NCBI RefSeq assembly: GCF_020085105.1
Contig: NC_058052.1
Coordinates: forward strand, 22,759,733 to 22,823,732
Source of the DNA: Siniperca chuatsi
Taxonomy: Eukaryota > Chordata > Actinopteri > Centrarchiformes > Sinipercidae
DNA length: 64,000 nucleotides
Reading direction: 5' to 3'
Under the pieces are notes generated by a model. That model was not told the origin of the DNA, ran no database searches, and saw only the letters and a list, made by a program, of their open reading frames with translations. Of this stretch, positions 12,540 to 24,069 are shown piece by piece. How positions within the stretch are numbered: the first letter of the stretch is position 1; every line of letters begins with the position of its first letter. The translations under genes and the position numbers were made by a program.

Positions 12540-14170
12540 AACATCTTGTTCATCTGGACACATCTGTTGATATACATGTGCCTGGTGACTACACTTGATT
12601 TGGCCTTTAACAAGCCCTGAACGGTGGCCGAGTCTATAAACTACAACTACGAATCCATGACCCAGTTCCGTTGGGTGGAGGAGACCCCTCAGCAGACCTC
12701 AGCTTATTTGTTCAACCATTCCCCGACCATGAATGGAAAAAGTTTCAGGTTCACAAGAGAGCCTCTAGGAAAATACTTGACACCAAATTGCTCAAAGAAA
12801 GGACTAACTTCGTTTCATCTTGGGACACAAGGAAATGGAGTAAGGTGGCACCCATCTTATCTAGGGCATTTTTTAAGAACAGAGCATTTTGCACGAAAAG
12901 CAGACCTCTTGGACTACCGCCGTTGAATATTGCATTCTGACTCTGATCAACACTTCAAATCAGTTGCACATATTGTAAATGGTAGTAAGGCTTGTAAAGG
13001 GCCTACGGCATGACTGTATTGTGCCTCCCTCTTCTTGAATTGTATTGATGATTTAATTGCTGATGCTGTCAGAGAGGTATTACCAAGAGATCTCATAATG
13101 TACAAACATTCTTTCATGTCCTGTTCTGTAACATCTCCAACATTCCTGATGTTGTTCTGGATGTAGGCCGAAGAGGAGTGTTAATCCCAGAGACGTGGAT
13201 GAAGCTTTTTCTGTATATGCAACATGTGTAAATGCACATGCATATGTCTTCATACTGTGAATTTATGTGTGTTCCTTTCCTCAGCTCAAGACTAATTTAA
13301 AGCTTTTTTTCCAGATTATTTAAATGCAGCAGATGTTTAGTTGAGGAAACATGTAGGAGTATTCAAAGTGTGGATGTGTGTGTGTTTGAGGCACAAGCAA
13401 ACAGCAAATTAGATTATTAAATCTACTGAACTGACAATACAGGCTTGTATACATTTTATTTTTAGTTTCAGTAGGTTGAAATGTAGTCATATCATAAAAC
13501 AATTTATCACAAAGTAATTGCAGTTTCCATAACTTACATTGTCACTGATGTAACTGATCAAAGTTGTTTTCGCACATGTGTATTAGCCCTGCTAAAACAC
13601 ACTAAATAAAATTGTTGGGTTTTTTCCCCCCAAATGTACTCTTGTATAACTTATTTAAAGGAATAAAATAATCCTGGCATATATAAATCGCTAAAATAAT
13701 GGATCCAGTCTTAAAAAAATACTATACTATCATTTGCAAGCTATCACCCAAGGAGATAGCTTAATCATGAGTAAGGCTGTCCATATGGGGTAAGGAAGAC
13801 TACCACTAAACATACATGGATGTTGCGAAGAGGATAATGTGATTTTGGCAGCTTCAACAAATGATTCTCAAATCTCCGCGATTTTGAAGTGTCCATGAAC
13901 GCACCAATGGTCCCTGCTCACAGCTGACAACAATGGACCTTTGATAAATAAATTGTTCACTGTGATTGATTATCTATCTCAAGCAAGTTACAAGTCAGTG
14001 GAAGTTAATTTTCCCTTAGTGAAATGACTTGAAAGGCTGCCTTGAAGATAGGAAATCAATCTGAGAGCCTAAATGGCTCTGCAATAATGTAACGTGTATG
14101 CAATTTGGAGTTAATGGGCTAAAACATGTGAAACCACCGATATGGTGCTTTAACACTTAAGTCTTATTCA
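12540..14170. other. Non-coding stretch with two overlapping short frames
   Basis: Between 12624 and 12940 two overlapping plus-strand frames of 100 and 89 codons are open, but neither shows a domain, splice sites in phase, or composition bias that would make one believable. They may be remnants of an old element. The rest, to 14170, shows nothing. Confidence 0.4.
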
Positions 14171-14176
14171 GCTCCT

Positions 14177-14511
14177 GAAGCTGCACTAATCAATATCTTT
14201 TTATAATGATGATGGATCAAATGACTATTTGTAATGTGAAGGATGACGCTTTTAGTGACAAACCCCCAGAGATTCAGAACTTTTCAGTCCCCCTCATCTC
14301 TACGGAGCGTTAGTCTCTTTTACATTATTTTTGTTTTCCGCCTGTAATTATTCTGCCATAAACAACCCTGTTTCCAGCTGCTGGATGTGTAAACAGGAAG
14401 TTGTTTAACACATTATCCATAACGGCTTTATAAGGTGTTAATATGTAAGATGTGTTTTCAGCTTGCGTCATTGTTCCCAAGTGGCTAAAAAATCAATTAA
14501 TGCAGCTTTAA
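14177..14511. mobile_element. Short TIR element (MITE), copy A
   Basis: It begins aagctgcactaatcaat and ends attaatgcagctttaa. The end, read on the other strand, is aaagctgcattaattgat, which matches the start at about 15 of 18 positions. The flanks agctcctg and agcccctg may be a decayed 8-bp target-site duplication (7/8), which would suggest the hAT superfamily. Copy B at 23545-24066 shares the leading 150 bp, including caaatgactat.tgtaatgtg and ctacggagcgtt. Confidence 0.65.
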
Positions 14512-14833
14512 AGCCCCTGAAAACACATTTTGTCAATGAGGTTCTTACTATGAGTGATATCATGTAGTCCTAACACACTTTTTATGCCAAAAGTTCAAAC
14601 AGTTTTGGTTATTTCACATTTCTGAATTTCCTTTTTTCTCTGTGCTCTTGTCAGTGTTATTTGGTGAATGATGAACTTAACGTATCTGTTTGCAACTAAT
14701 GAACGTGAGCGTCATTAACTCCTGCGGAAGTTAAAGATGTTCACACACTGTGTTTTACGGCACCCGGCATTGAAGTTGTCGGGGTTCAGTTGGGAAAAGG
14801 TGAAAATACCTCCGTGGACCAACAATTGGTGGG

Positions 14834-15300
14834 TTGTTTGGTCACTGTCAATCAAATCTGATCAAACCACACCCACACAGTCCTGATGAAGCACATGAAT
14901 TAAACTTTTTGAGTGTGAAACTCCATCATTCTGCTCAAACCTTTCTTTCTACCACCCTCCATCCTGTACTTCCTGTCCTTACATCTGATTCTTCTTCTCT
15001 CCCTCTTTCTCTCCTTCCCTCAGTCTGTCACCCCCTCACCTGCACTCTTCCATTGCCCCTTTCTTTCTCAACCTTTACGTCTCTTTCCTTCCCTTCACTT
15101 CTGTGTTGATTCCTTCTTTATTTGCTCTCTCTCCTTCTCCATGTCTCTCCCTCCATTTATACATTCACGGCTCTTTCAATCTCTCTCTCTCTGTGTTTCT
15201 TTTCTCACTTGCTTGTCTTCCACCTTTTCTCTTGCCAGAAGTTGATGACCAAGTCCTCCTCTCTTTGACTTGCAGACACCCACACAAGAACACGCAAAGA
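14834..15300. other. Pyrimidine-rich stretch, no gene
   Basis: A C/T-rich region with Ser/Leu/Pro-rich open frames caused by composition. There are no in-phase splice sites or domains. Confidence 0.5.
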
Positions 15301-15301
15301 A

Positions 15302-15328
<27 letters not shown>
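15302..15328. repeat. (CA)n microsatellite
   Basis: About 13 CA units, followed by further degenerate CA-rich sequence to about 15670. Confidence 0.9.
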
Positions 15329-15332
<4 letters not shown>

Positions 15333-15940
15333 CAAAACACAACTGAGTTGAGACACTAACACATCTACAGACACAAACACACGCACAGTGCACATACACA
15401 TACACACATTCTCGACAGTAGGTTACTCTGTGTCAGCGACTGTTCTCTGCTGAGAGGCTGTGGGCAGCGTGATGATGTCGAGTTACTGTGGCGATTTTCT
15501 GTTGCTGCGGCGACGCTTTTGTGACAACCGACTGGCATACAAGCACAGACATGCATACTGACAATCACAGGGCTAGAGAGGGGAGATGGTAAAAGCAACA
15601 TGCCAGCATGCTCTCATTTACACACATATACACACATATACACACAAATACACACACACACACACACTTAGATCCAGACATAGAGGCTCTTGATTACATA
15701 TGTATGTACTCCCACATAAACACAGGCCATCAGGTAGAATTACCCTACACTTAATAAAAGGACACTATAAGGACCCTCTTCGGGTTTTATTTTAGATGTG
15801 GGAGCCACCTTTTGACCTTTTGTCCATACATGTCCCACCAAAGTTAGGACAAGGGGAAGCGAGAAAAAGGAGACATCACAGCCAAAAGAAATGGAAGTTA
15901 GGTTTACTGGAGACTCTAATTTCCCTGTAGGTGTGCCAAG

Positions 15941-16253
15941 TTAATTCTATTGATATAACCCAATATCACAAATCCTTAGGCCAGTGGAAAGCAATCTGGC
16001 CCCCCAAGTTTTTCCTTTCATAGTTTGCATCAGAACTTTTGCATAATATTTCACAAATCTACTGTAGGTAACAATGTAAATAACAGGCTTGTTGTTAATC
16101 CCAGTAAACATGACCTTGTAACAACAAATATAATCAAGAAAAAGGGAGAAACAGAAGAGGGATCCCTCCTCCAGAATGGACATACATACAATAGATGTTG
16201 TATATCAAAGTAGACATAAAGAACAACAGTGAAATTGCAATATGGAGAAAGAG
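15941..16253 (-). mobile_element. LINE/SINE 3' tail, minus-oriented, fish L2-like
   Basis: Read on the minus strand it ends with gatttgtgatattgggttat, and upstream contains catctattgtatgtatgtcc and ggagggatccctcttctgt, the same phrase order as the plus-strand copy at 9875-10090. It is a 5'-truncated copy. Confidence 0.7.
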
Positions 16254-16290
16254 AATGACAATACTAGGTAATGTGTGTGAATAGTTGTGA

Positions 16291-16405
16291 TAGACTGTTG
16301 ACCTGTCCAGTGTGGACCCCATCTCTTGCCCAATGTGAGCTGGGATCGGCTCCAGACCCCTGTGATCATGAACAGGATAAGCGAGTACAGCTAATGGATG
16401 GATGG
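16291..16405 (+). mobile_element. LINE 3' tail ending in (ATGG)n, RTE-like
   Basis: The phrases ttgacctgtccagtgtggac, gggatcggctccagacccc and caggataagcgagtacagc, then an ATGGATGGATGG tail, are typical of the 3' ends of a very common fish LINE with a GATG-type tandem tail. Family assignment (RTE/Rex3-like) is from memory of the tail type. Confidence 0.6.
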
Positions 16406-17162
16406 TAATAACTTTTTGCATATAATGTTATTGCATGTAATTACATTTTGTGCTGGTTATTACAACATGGTTTTGGTGGCAATATTTAAATGACAAATGT
16501 GATAACTTGACTTTACATTATATGCAGTTATTACCTTATCAGTTCCTATAGGAATAGCTTATTTCTCTTTAATGATAATAATAATAGTATAAAAGCATGT
16601 TTTGAAGTCAATCAATGTTAGTGTTTCTTTAAGATAGTCAGCCTTTTTCAGTTGAAATATGATGAAATGTTCTCTTTTGTGATGTGTCTATGTATATTTG
16701 GCTATGAAAGAAATATTTTACTGTGCCAATAAATCAGTCTGAACTGAGCTGAATTGTCAGAATCGCTGGCTGTTTCTAAAGATCAGAGATAGAAAGTAGA
16801 GATAGAAGATTAAAAAGAAAAACAGTACAAGAAAAAGAAAAAAGAGAAAGAGAAAAATTAACATGAGAAAGAGAGAATGAGTGCTATGCAAAGTATTGCA
16901 ATTTTATGTGTGCTGCTGTATGGTTTATATGAATTACATGTACTGCTTTTCATTAGCGTATGTGTACAAAACCAGTCAGTTACATTACACTGAATAATAA
17001 AGTCACACTAGTCTGATAGACAGTGGGAGAAAAGGAAAAAAGAGAGAGGGAGGAAGAGAATAAAAGAGTGAGAGAGTAATAACACCAATCAGACAGCATT
17101 AGCCGAGCAAAGACCAGTAATTGGAGCTGTGAAGAGTGACTCATTGACAGCTAGCGAGACCT

Positions 17163-17194
<32 letters not shown>
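17163..17194. repeat. (CA)n microsatellite
   Basis: Sixteen CA units within a broader CA-rich region. Confidence 0.95.
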
Positions 17195-17197
<3 letters not shown>

Positions 17198-17767
17198 AAA
17201 AACCATCAACTATTGGTACCACTCTCCCTCTTTCCTTCTGTACTCTCATCACTATTATCCCTTATTCTCTAAATAACTCACACACCTTCCTTTGTATGCA
17301 CACATACACGTACGCACACACATAATCACTCTCCCATTTTTAATTAACACAGACGCACAATATTTTGCACATGCCTGGATTCTTCACATATACATATTTT
17401 TCTCTTTCATACAGACATGCATGCAATCACACACACACACGCATGCCAACACACTCACACACAAACATCCACACACACTCTCTCCTTCCCGGTTTGACAT
17501 TCACAGAGTGCTGCCAGCTACATAAGAGCTCCTTCCTGTGCTGCTCGCCCACCTGCTGCATCGCATACCATAATACTGAGAGAGAAAGCATCTTGTCAAC
17601 CTTTCTGAGTGAGAAACACTTACCAAAATGCGCCAGCTCTGCTGTGAATGTCACTCAAAATGTCCTCTTTTTCACATTTTCACATTACCATCTCTGTCAC
17701 AGGCTGTATTGAGTGCAGAGTTGGATGTATTTTCCTCCATACTCCAGAGGTGTTTGGTTAAAATCCA

Positions 17768-17855
17768 GTGTGAAGTGTGTACTGGTAGCTAGAGAGGTGC
17801 TGGTTCACCTCCTGGGCACTGCCACGGTGCCCTTGAGCAAGGCACATGCAGAAGT
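17768..17855 (+). mobile_element. Fragment of a dispersed fish repeat
   Basis: The phrases gagaggtgctggttcacctc and gtgcccttgagcaaggcac belong to a well-known teleost repeat. Related phrases recur at 39027-39120, 46636-46725 and 60574-60613 in this window. No boundaries could be set. Confidence 0.5.
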
Positions 17856-18184
17856 GTTGCTAACGCGTGATTTCTCAACATTACTAGCCTTGAAGGTTTC
17901 CCACAAATTTAGTGAACTTTTCACTTGAGCTTTTGTAAGAAATTCCTTATTGATAACCGTTAGTACCATTTACTGGTGAATTTACAACTGTAACAATACT
18001 GTAATCTTGGATTTGCACAGATGATTGCCTGATTGTTGTCTGTAGCTATTATGCTCCTGAGATTTGATGTTCACTTGTCAAGGGGAGCCATACAATAAGC
18101 CCATCAGCTGCTTTGGCTCAGCTAGTACATCTATTGTAACTGTATGATTCTTGTTATATTTTTACCAAGTATTTTGCTTAGTAA

Positions 18185-18190
18185 TTTATT
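18185..18190 (-). promoter_or_regulatory. Candidate poly(A) signal for the minus-strand gene
   Basis: AATAAA on the minus strand about 555 bp past the stop codon of the uncharacterised gene. It would give a 3' UTR of roughly 0.6 kb. Confidence 0.35.
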
Positions 18191-18745
18191 TAAGGCAATT
18201 AAACACTTTTCTTACAACTTGTAAACATTTAATGAAATTGACTAATATGTTTTGTTAAAATAGCCCAGTTTGAAAAGCCTGTGTGTAACAGACTTAATAG
18301 AAATCACATTGAAACCCAAAGTTTATATTTGGCCATGGGTGATGTCACTTTTGCAGTACATAGCATTGCGGACAAATCAGTAAAACTGCCATTCAGCTTT
18401 CTATCCAGAAATCAGTTTTAAGCAAACAACAAACAACATTGCAAAAATCTTTCATGTTTCTGAGTTTAGTTTAATGTTTCTCTTCAATAAACGACTGGCA
18501 TCTTGTGCTCGCTGCTGTCTGGTCATGGCTTTCATGTACCTGTTGCACTGTGAAGACTATGATCGAGGCTCTCATCCGGCTGCGTCTCCACAATACTCAG
18601 TTTCAAACTTTCATCTCTCTGCTCGCGTTCCTCTGCCTCTTCTCGTCTTCCTCTCCTTTCTGTCTTGCCTTGTTTATCACCTTTGTCCCTGTCCATTCTT
18701 TGTTGTCCATTTACACCCTCTGCCCAGTCGTTAAGATGTACTCCA

Positions 18746-18993
18746 TCAATCAATTTGTTCTATCCCATTTCTCACCCCTCTCTTCTTTGTACATCCTGGT
18801 TCAGTTCTTAGCATTCTCAGATTGTCACTAGCCTTGATAAAGTAGTTCTCTAGCTCTGCCACAGGTCCCTTATAGGAGAACAGATGGTCCAGGTATGCCT
18901 GGGCGTACTGATCCGACGTGATCAGGTCCAGGTTAATGGTGGAGGACACAGTTGCAGAGGTGGTATCAAGCCCAGATACTCTCCTTCTTCTCC
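18746..18993 (-). CDS. Uncharacterised gene, exon 6 (terminal)
   Basis: Residues 292-373 and the stop codon. The acceptor ttaacag has a poor pyrimidine tract. It contains ITSDQYAQAYLDHLFSYKG and AELENYFIKAS, the part I would use as a search query. A minus-strand AATAAA lies at 18185-18190. Confidence 0.75.
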
Positions 18994-21900
18994 CTGTTAA
19001 GTTCAATTTAGTTCAGTTAAATGCAACTGAGAAAGGCACAAGCAGTTTTCTTGGTTACTTCAAGAAAGTCTACCTGTCTCTGTCCCCATGGCAGACAGAG
19101 GGATGGTCACACTCTTTCCTGTCTCTCTGTCTGTCACATTGAGTCCCGTCATGGATCCCTCCTCTGGCACCTCGCTGGAGGGGTCACATGATGCCAGAAG
19201 ACCCCCTCGACATTTCGCGACACACACTGTATTAGACTTATAACGCCTATAATGAAGAGATTGGGGGGTGTCAGGATGGCAGAAAGAATCGGAAAAGAAT
19301 AGAAAATTTCAAATCAACAAATCATTATCTCATTATCTCAAAACTGACTCATTTATTTGTGGATGTGTCATCCTATGAAACACTTTTGCGCTCAACTGCC
19401 TTCATAGAAGTGCTTTATGAATGTATATTCGTTAAATTAGACAGAAACCTGGATTCATTATTGCAACATTACAGTGATGAGATGCTGCAAGCTTAATGGG
19501 TGAGGGGCTGTCTTTAAAAAATTGTATTAAGTTTTCATGTTTTTTTCCCTGACTGTACTCACATGTTGTTGATTATGCCATGACTGCAGCTACTGGCTGT
19601 CTGACTAGATATTTTTACTGTAAGCAGCAAGTCTAAATGTAAGCTGAAAGTTTAGGGTTATACTTTTCTGACAGTCTGATGGTCTTTTTTGTGTTTTTGC
19701 TGTCATATTTGGAGCAGGCTGGAGTGCTTGTCTCATAGTAGACAGCCAGGCTCTGTGTGGCTGTGGTTTCCACTGTCAGTGTGCTTTATTAGGCTCCTGC
19801 TTCCACTGAAGTGCTGTGTGTGAGCTGTCTGACAACATGGTCTCAAAAAATCTTCAGTGTTTGTAGTTGGACTGTATGCCGTGTAGTACACTTCCTGCAT
19901 TGGGTTGTCTACCTACAGTCTCCAGCTCCACCAAAACATCATCAGTAAAAAGTAGACTGTGAATGGCTCACTTCATTTGTTGCTGGCCAAACGTGTTTTA
20001 TTAAAAACACATAACTCATTAGAACTAAAGAGTCGACTCCTAGTCATTGCCAATATGCAGACCCAACACACTGGAGTCAAAAAGTTTACTCTTCCACCCA
20101 TTCTCACTAAACAGTAGCACTTAGACAGTGACATCACAGCCAAAGTGCCCAAGTGGAACCCACGTGAGTCAGTGATGAGCTGGCATTTTGGCCAAAAGGG
20201 GTAAAAATAAAAAAACAAACATTCAATTCAATTATCAAAATTTGCAACCTAACTTATCATGTCTAACCCACACAGTAACCAACAGATTCCCAACTTGTAG
20301 CCCACTTTGGCCCCATTAATGACCCAAATGGGCATAGACATGTGTGGCATATGGAGCCAGCACCCTACCAATAGGGCACCACATGAACATGTTGGCTGGG
20401 AAGCTATTGCTGCCAAAGTGATGAGATCCTCCACTCTGGTTGAATGGTAGATTGGTACTGCATTACCTGTAAGCAGGTATGATCTGTGTGAGGTCTTCCT
20501 TGTATTGCTCCAGTGCTGCCCTTGCAGCCAGGGGCTCCGCCTGACCCTCAAGACCAGCCAGGTGAAGCAACATCTGAGTGTTAAATGCTGCTCCACTGGC
20601 CCAGTGCCTCAGAGACCTGGAGGACCAGACAGTGTAAGAACAAAACAACACCTCATGGCCACTGCTCTTTAACCACTGCACAGTGTGCTACTGCATTCGA
20701 CTGTATAGTACTCAACTGTATTCTACTTTGCTGCTCTTCTCTATGTGCTGTACTCTGCTGTATGCATGTTGCTCCACTATATGATACTATCCTCTACTCC
20801 ACTGTTCTCACCTCTACTGTATTCTCTCACCTGGAGTCACAGTCTCCCCCCAGCAGACAGGTCTTCAGCTGGGTGAGGGTGAGGCTGAGCTGGGCCTCAA
20901 GTCTGATAGAGTCCTGGATCAGCCTGCTTTTGTCACTCAGGTTGATCCTACAGCGCTTTAAGTACTCCTCCATCACCTCCTGGAGCTCCCAGACTCTCTG
21001 CTGAAGGAAGTAATTCATGCATGGAAATTGTAGTATAGTAACCTTTTTTCAACAATCTTGATTTTCAGATTTGGGGATTCATAATTATTCAAAACTTTCT
21101 GTGTCCCTTCCTCACTTTCTGCAACTTTTTCTTGTTATACGGAAAATCAAGATTTAACAGTATTCATTAGCAGGCTAATGAATACAGTTGGCTGAAATGT
21201 ATCAGTAAATGTATACAGGAATATACAATTTTATTATTTCAACAAGCAATCTTTGTACTTACAAATTCCCTTCATCATTTTCTATCAGAGACTTTACCTG
21301 GCTCGATGATGACCCCGCTGACTTCCCTTTTACACCAGATGACTGTTTTGATGATGTGTAGGCCATATCCATCACCATAGTAACCACTAATCCCACAAGG
21401 CCAGCCAGGCGGGGCTCATCTGAGAATGTCGACAATCGGCCAATCAGATCCCTCAGGTAGGTGGGCGCCCTGTTCCCAATGTCACCCTGCAGCTGGGTGA
21501 GAAGAAATGAACAGAAATGCTTAAATGGTACCATACCATCTTTCTCAATAAAATAAAAATGCTAGGTGAGTAGATTACTCTCCCTTCTTTTTAAGAACTG
21601 TGAACAGCAGCATTTTGTCATCATCATATTGCTCCTTGTTGGCCACTGTATTGATTTAGAACGTTTTTACAATCCCCAACAGGACCATATTTCTAATACT
21701 GAGTGGTGCTTCATTTTGCACAATTGCTCTTTTTTTACTGTCTCAAGGCAACAAAAACTTTCTTTCCCCTCCTGTTAATCTCCATCTCCACTTCATGACT
21801 GAATGGATTTAAAGGTGAAATCAATGAGAAGTTCACCCGCTCAGTCTATTTCAGAAGGAAGAGATCACCTAATGTAGTCAGTCTACGTCTCCTCAATGTT

Positions 21901-22151
21901 TTGCTCATATGCAGCATCATCATCGCTCATATATACTGTCAGACTTTCTTTTAAATCTTATTAACCTGTTGCAGTTGTTCCTGGAGGCTGGCCGGGGAGT
22001 CAGAGCCCTCATCGTGATTGGCTAGGAGGAGAGGATGGACGACTCCGAGGTCAGGTACAGCACCGCCTTCCAACATGGCATCGTAGAGGAGAGAACCAAT
22101 TGCATCCTTCACTTGAGAAAGCTCTTCTTCTGATGACAACAGCTGGCCCAT
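18746..22151 (-). CDS. Uncharacterised six-exon teleost gene, 373-residue helical protein
   Basis: Six exons join in phase on the minus strand: 22151-21966, 21492-21298, 21000-20831, 20616-20467, 19246-19074 and 18993-18746 (1122 nt, 373 residues plus TGA). Every junction has GT/AG and matching phase (0, 0, 2, 2, 1). The start ATG has A at -3 and G at +4 and an in-frame TAA about 45 bp upstream. The N-terminus MGQLLS fits the N-myristoylation pattern (Gly2, Ser6), suggesting membrane attachment. There is no signal peptide and no clear membrane segment, though residues 85-110 are hydrophobic. Predicted character is amphipathic helices, with an RWELQ-type acidic helix in exon 3 and a basic GRRRR start to exon 6. 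I do not recognise the family. The exon 3 acceptor could lie 3 bp further in (20997), giving 372 residues. Confidence 0.75.
19074..19246 (-). CDS. Uncharacterised gene, exon 5
   Basis: Residues 234-292. Acceptor ttcattatag, donor gtagac. Starts RYKSNTVCVAKCRGG and then becomes polar, with two NxT/DxT-like sites. Too interrupted by frame to be seen as a long open frame on its own; found by phase matching. Confidence 0.75.
20270..20400. repeat. Possible dispersed repeat in intron 4 of the minus-strand gene
   Basis: The phrases gtagcccactttggcccca and gacccaaatgggcatagac resemble a repeat I have seen in other genomes built on gcccac/tgggc units. A second related phrase is at 20140-20165. Weak evidence. 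Confidence 0.25.
20467..20616 (-). CDS. Uncharacterised gene, exon 4
   Basis: Residues 184-234. Acceptor gtcctccag, donor gtaatg. Ala/Leu-rich helical segment ending DLTQIIPAYR. Confidence 0.8.
20831..21000 (-). CDS. Uncharacterised gene, exon 3
   Basis: Residues 128-184. Acceptor ttccttcag, donor gtgaga. Long charged helix rich in Leu, Glu, Arg and Gln, with LTLTQLKTCLLGG at its end. Confidence 0.8.
21298..21492 (-). CDS. Uncharacterised gene, exon 2
   Basis: Residues 63-127. Acceptor ctcacccag, donor gtaaag. It contains the most hydrophobic segment, RLAGLVGLVVTMVM, then a Ser/Lys/Gly-rich low-complexity tail. Confidence 0.8.
21966..22151 (-). CDS. Uncharacterised gene, exon 1 (MGQLLS start)
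   Basis: Encodes residues 1-62, with an acidic helix after the myristoylation-type start and ending ...LQEQLQQ. The donor is gttaat, which is weak. A possible non-coding 5' exon boundary (cttcctcag) lies about 50 bp upstream and would include a four-codon upstream ORF. Confidence 0.75.
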
Positions 22152-22199
22152 AATGATATTTGTATGCGTAGTGACAAACCAGTAAATATTCCTAATTTA

Positions 22200-23540
22200 T
22201 GGCAGCATCTGAGGAAGAACAGAAGAGGGAAAACCTGCAGGTAATACAGAACAAAAACAAGCCTTCAGCATTGAATAAAGGGTGCCAATAGCAAACCACA
22301 CAGTCAGATAACAACAATGTAAATACAGTCTTTGTATTTGCTTATTTTCTTTTTTACATGATCGTAAACACCGTATAATATACTGTGACCTTAAGGGTTT
22401 TAGCACAAGTTGTGAATGTCTTATCAATACCTCCCAGATAGCACACTAACATTCCAGCATTGAATCTGTCTGTTACTGCAGTGAGTTGTGTTTTGGGCAG
22501 CCGGCCTCTTTGTCTCTTCGCCTCTCCTCTTCCTCCTCTGTGCCCCGCCTGCTGCAGCGAAGAGATTAACCAAGACAACACAGCAGCAGCATGTAGCTCA
22601 GCAGTAAACCTAGAACTCCCCCTAGCGGCAGTGACCAGGAAATGCAACCGCTGTGATTGCTGGGGGGGAGTTTGTCATGTCTTCAAGGCCAAGGATGCCA
22701 GCAGCCTGTTAGGGTTTTGTCTGAGTAATCTCTATCTGAGAAGGTTTTTTGTTGCCTGTCTTTCTGTTGGTGCATGGAGAATTAAAACCTCTGATAATAG
22801 TTGTTTTGTATTTATATTTCTTAGAGTGCTATCTTTAAAGTGAATGCATGATAGTGAAATTAAACTAATCCTCCTTGTGCTGGGGGACTTCCTAGAAGAA
22901 GCTAGAGGTCCTTGGGAATGAAAGTAATAGCTACAAACTCTTTAAGGCTGTGTTAAACATTGAAAAAAATAGGCCAAGGGCATTTAGCTTTTTTATTTAG
23001 CTAAATGGAACAGTGGCCTTGGTGGTGGTGCGATGTTGACTTTTTTTACTTGATAAAATGTGGGGCAAGGGGATTTGGGATTTTATGTAGTGTGAGAGAT
23101 GTTCTTTGTTAACTGGGACAAGGGCTTGTGCACTGTCAGGCCTCAGGGTTTTGTATATGTTACAGCTGTAGCTAAATGAAATGCCCCACACTGTTGTGGA
23201 CTGTAGCTCAGGTTAATGTGGATGTCTTGTCTGTTAATCATTTAGATTAAACTTGCTGGACCTTCCTCCTCATACTGTAACCTGTTTTTCACAATCAGTG
23301 TTTCAAAAGGATTTCAAACTATTATTTTGTCTCCTTTCCAATTAGTGTGTTCAGTTATTTAATGTCATTTTGCACAAGCACTATATGCCATTTTGTGTGC
23401 TGACTTCAAAAGGAGAGGAAGCCACGCCCGGCACTATTTTATTATATCATTTAGGTGCAACATAGCTAATAGTGTAAGGACTTAAAAGTTTTAAAAAAAG
23501 TCTCTCTCATGATATAAGTGTTGTACAATTTAACCACAAT
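22200..23540. other. Region upstream of the minus-strand gene
   Basis: This probably holds the 5' UTR and promoter of the 18.7-22.2 kb gene. A C/T-rich block at 22500-22560 and a G-run at 22664-22670 are the only notable features. No coding exon is supported. Confidence 0.35.
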
Positions 23541-23544
23541 TCTT

Positions 23545-24066
23545 TAAAGCTGCTCTAATCAATGTTTTTATATTAACATTGAATCAAATGACTATGTGTA
23601 ATGTGAAAGAGGTAGGTAATTGTGACGAACCCACAGAGAATTATCACCCAATTTTTCAGTTTCTCTAAAATCTACAGAGCGTTGAAGTATTTTTCAGTGT
23701 ACTGTTGTACAGGTTACCACCTGCAACTTTACTGTTTTGGTCCAGCCTCACCGCTCTCATCACCCCCGCTTCCAGCCACAGCAGCCAGAATTTGGCTGCT
23801 TAAGAGTCAAATATTTCCCTCAAGAGTTGGTGGAGACCAGCTCAGAGATAGAAGGAGAGTGAATATTGGACTTACATTCATGAGGTGGCCAGAAACACTA
23901 CTCCAAATGAATGCTTATGTTGCTCTGTAACGTCTGGATCCGTAAATATGCAACTGTTTGCTAACATTAGCCATATCAACTTTATAAAGTGATAGCATGT
24001 CAATGTTGTCTTAACAACTTTTTGTGCTGCCCCCAATTGGCCAGCAAATTTGTAAATACAGCTTTG
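23545..24066. mobile_element. TIR element (MITE), copy B
   Basis: It begins taaagctgctctaatcaatg and ends gtaaatacagctttg, whose reverse complement is caaagctgtatttac. It shares caaatgactatgtgtaatg and ctacagagcgtt with copy A at 14177-14511 but has about 190 bp of extra internal sequence, so the two are length variants of one family. Confidence 0.6.
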
Positions 24067-24069
24067 AAA

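Noticed and set aside
12624..12940. Two overlapping open frames (100 and 89 codons)
   Set aside because: No recognisable domain, no in-phase splice sites, and both cannot be coding; kept only as a note in the non-coding entry.
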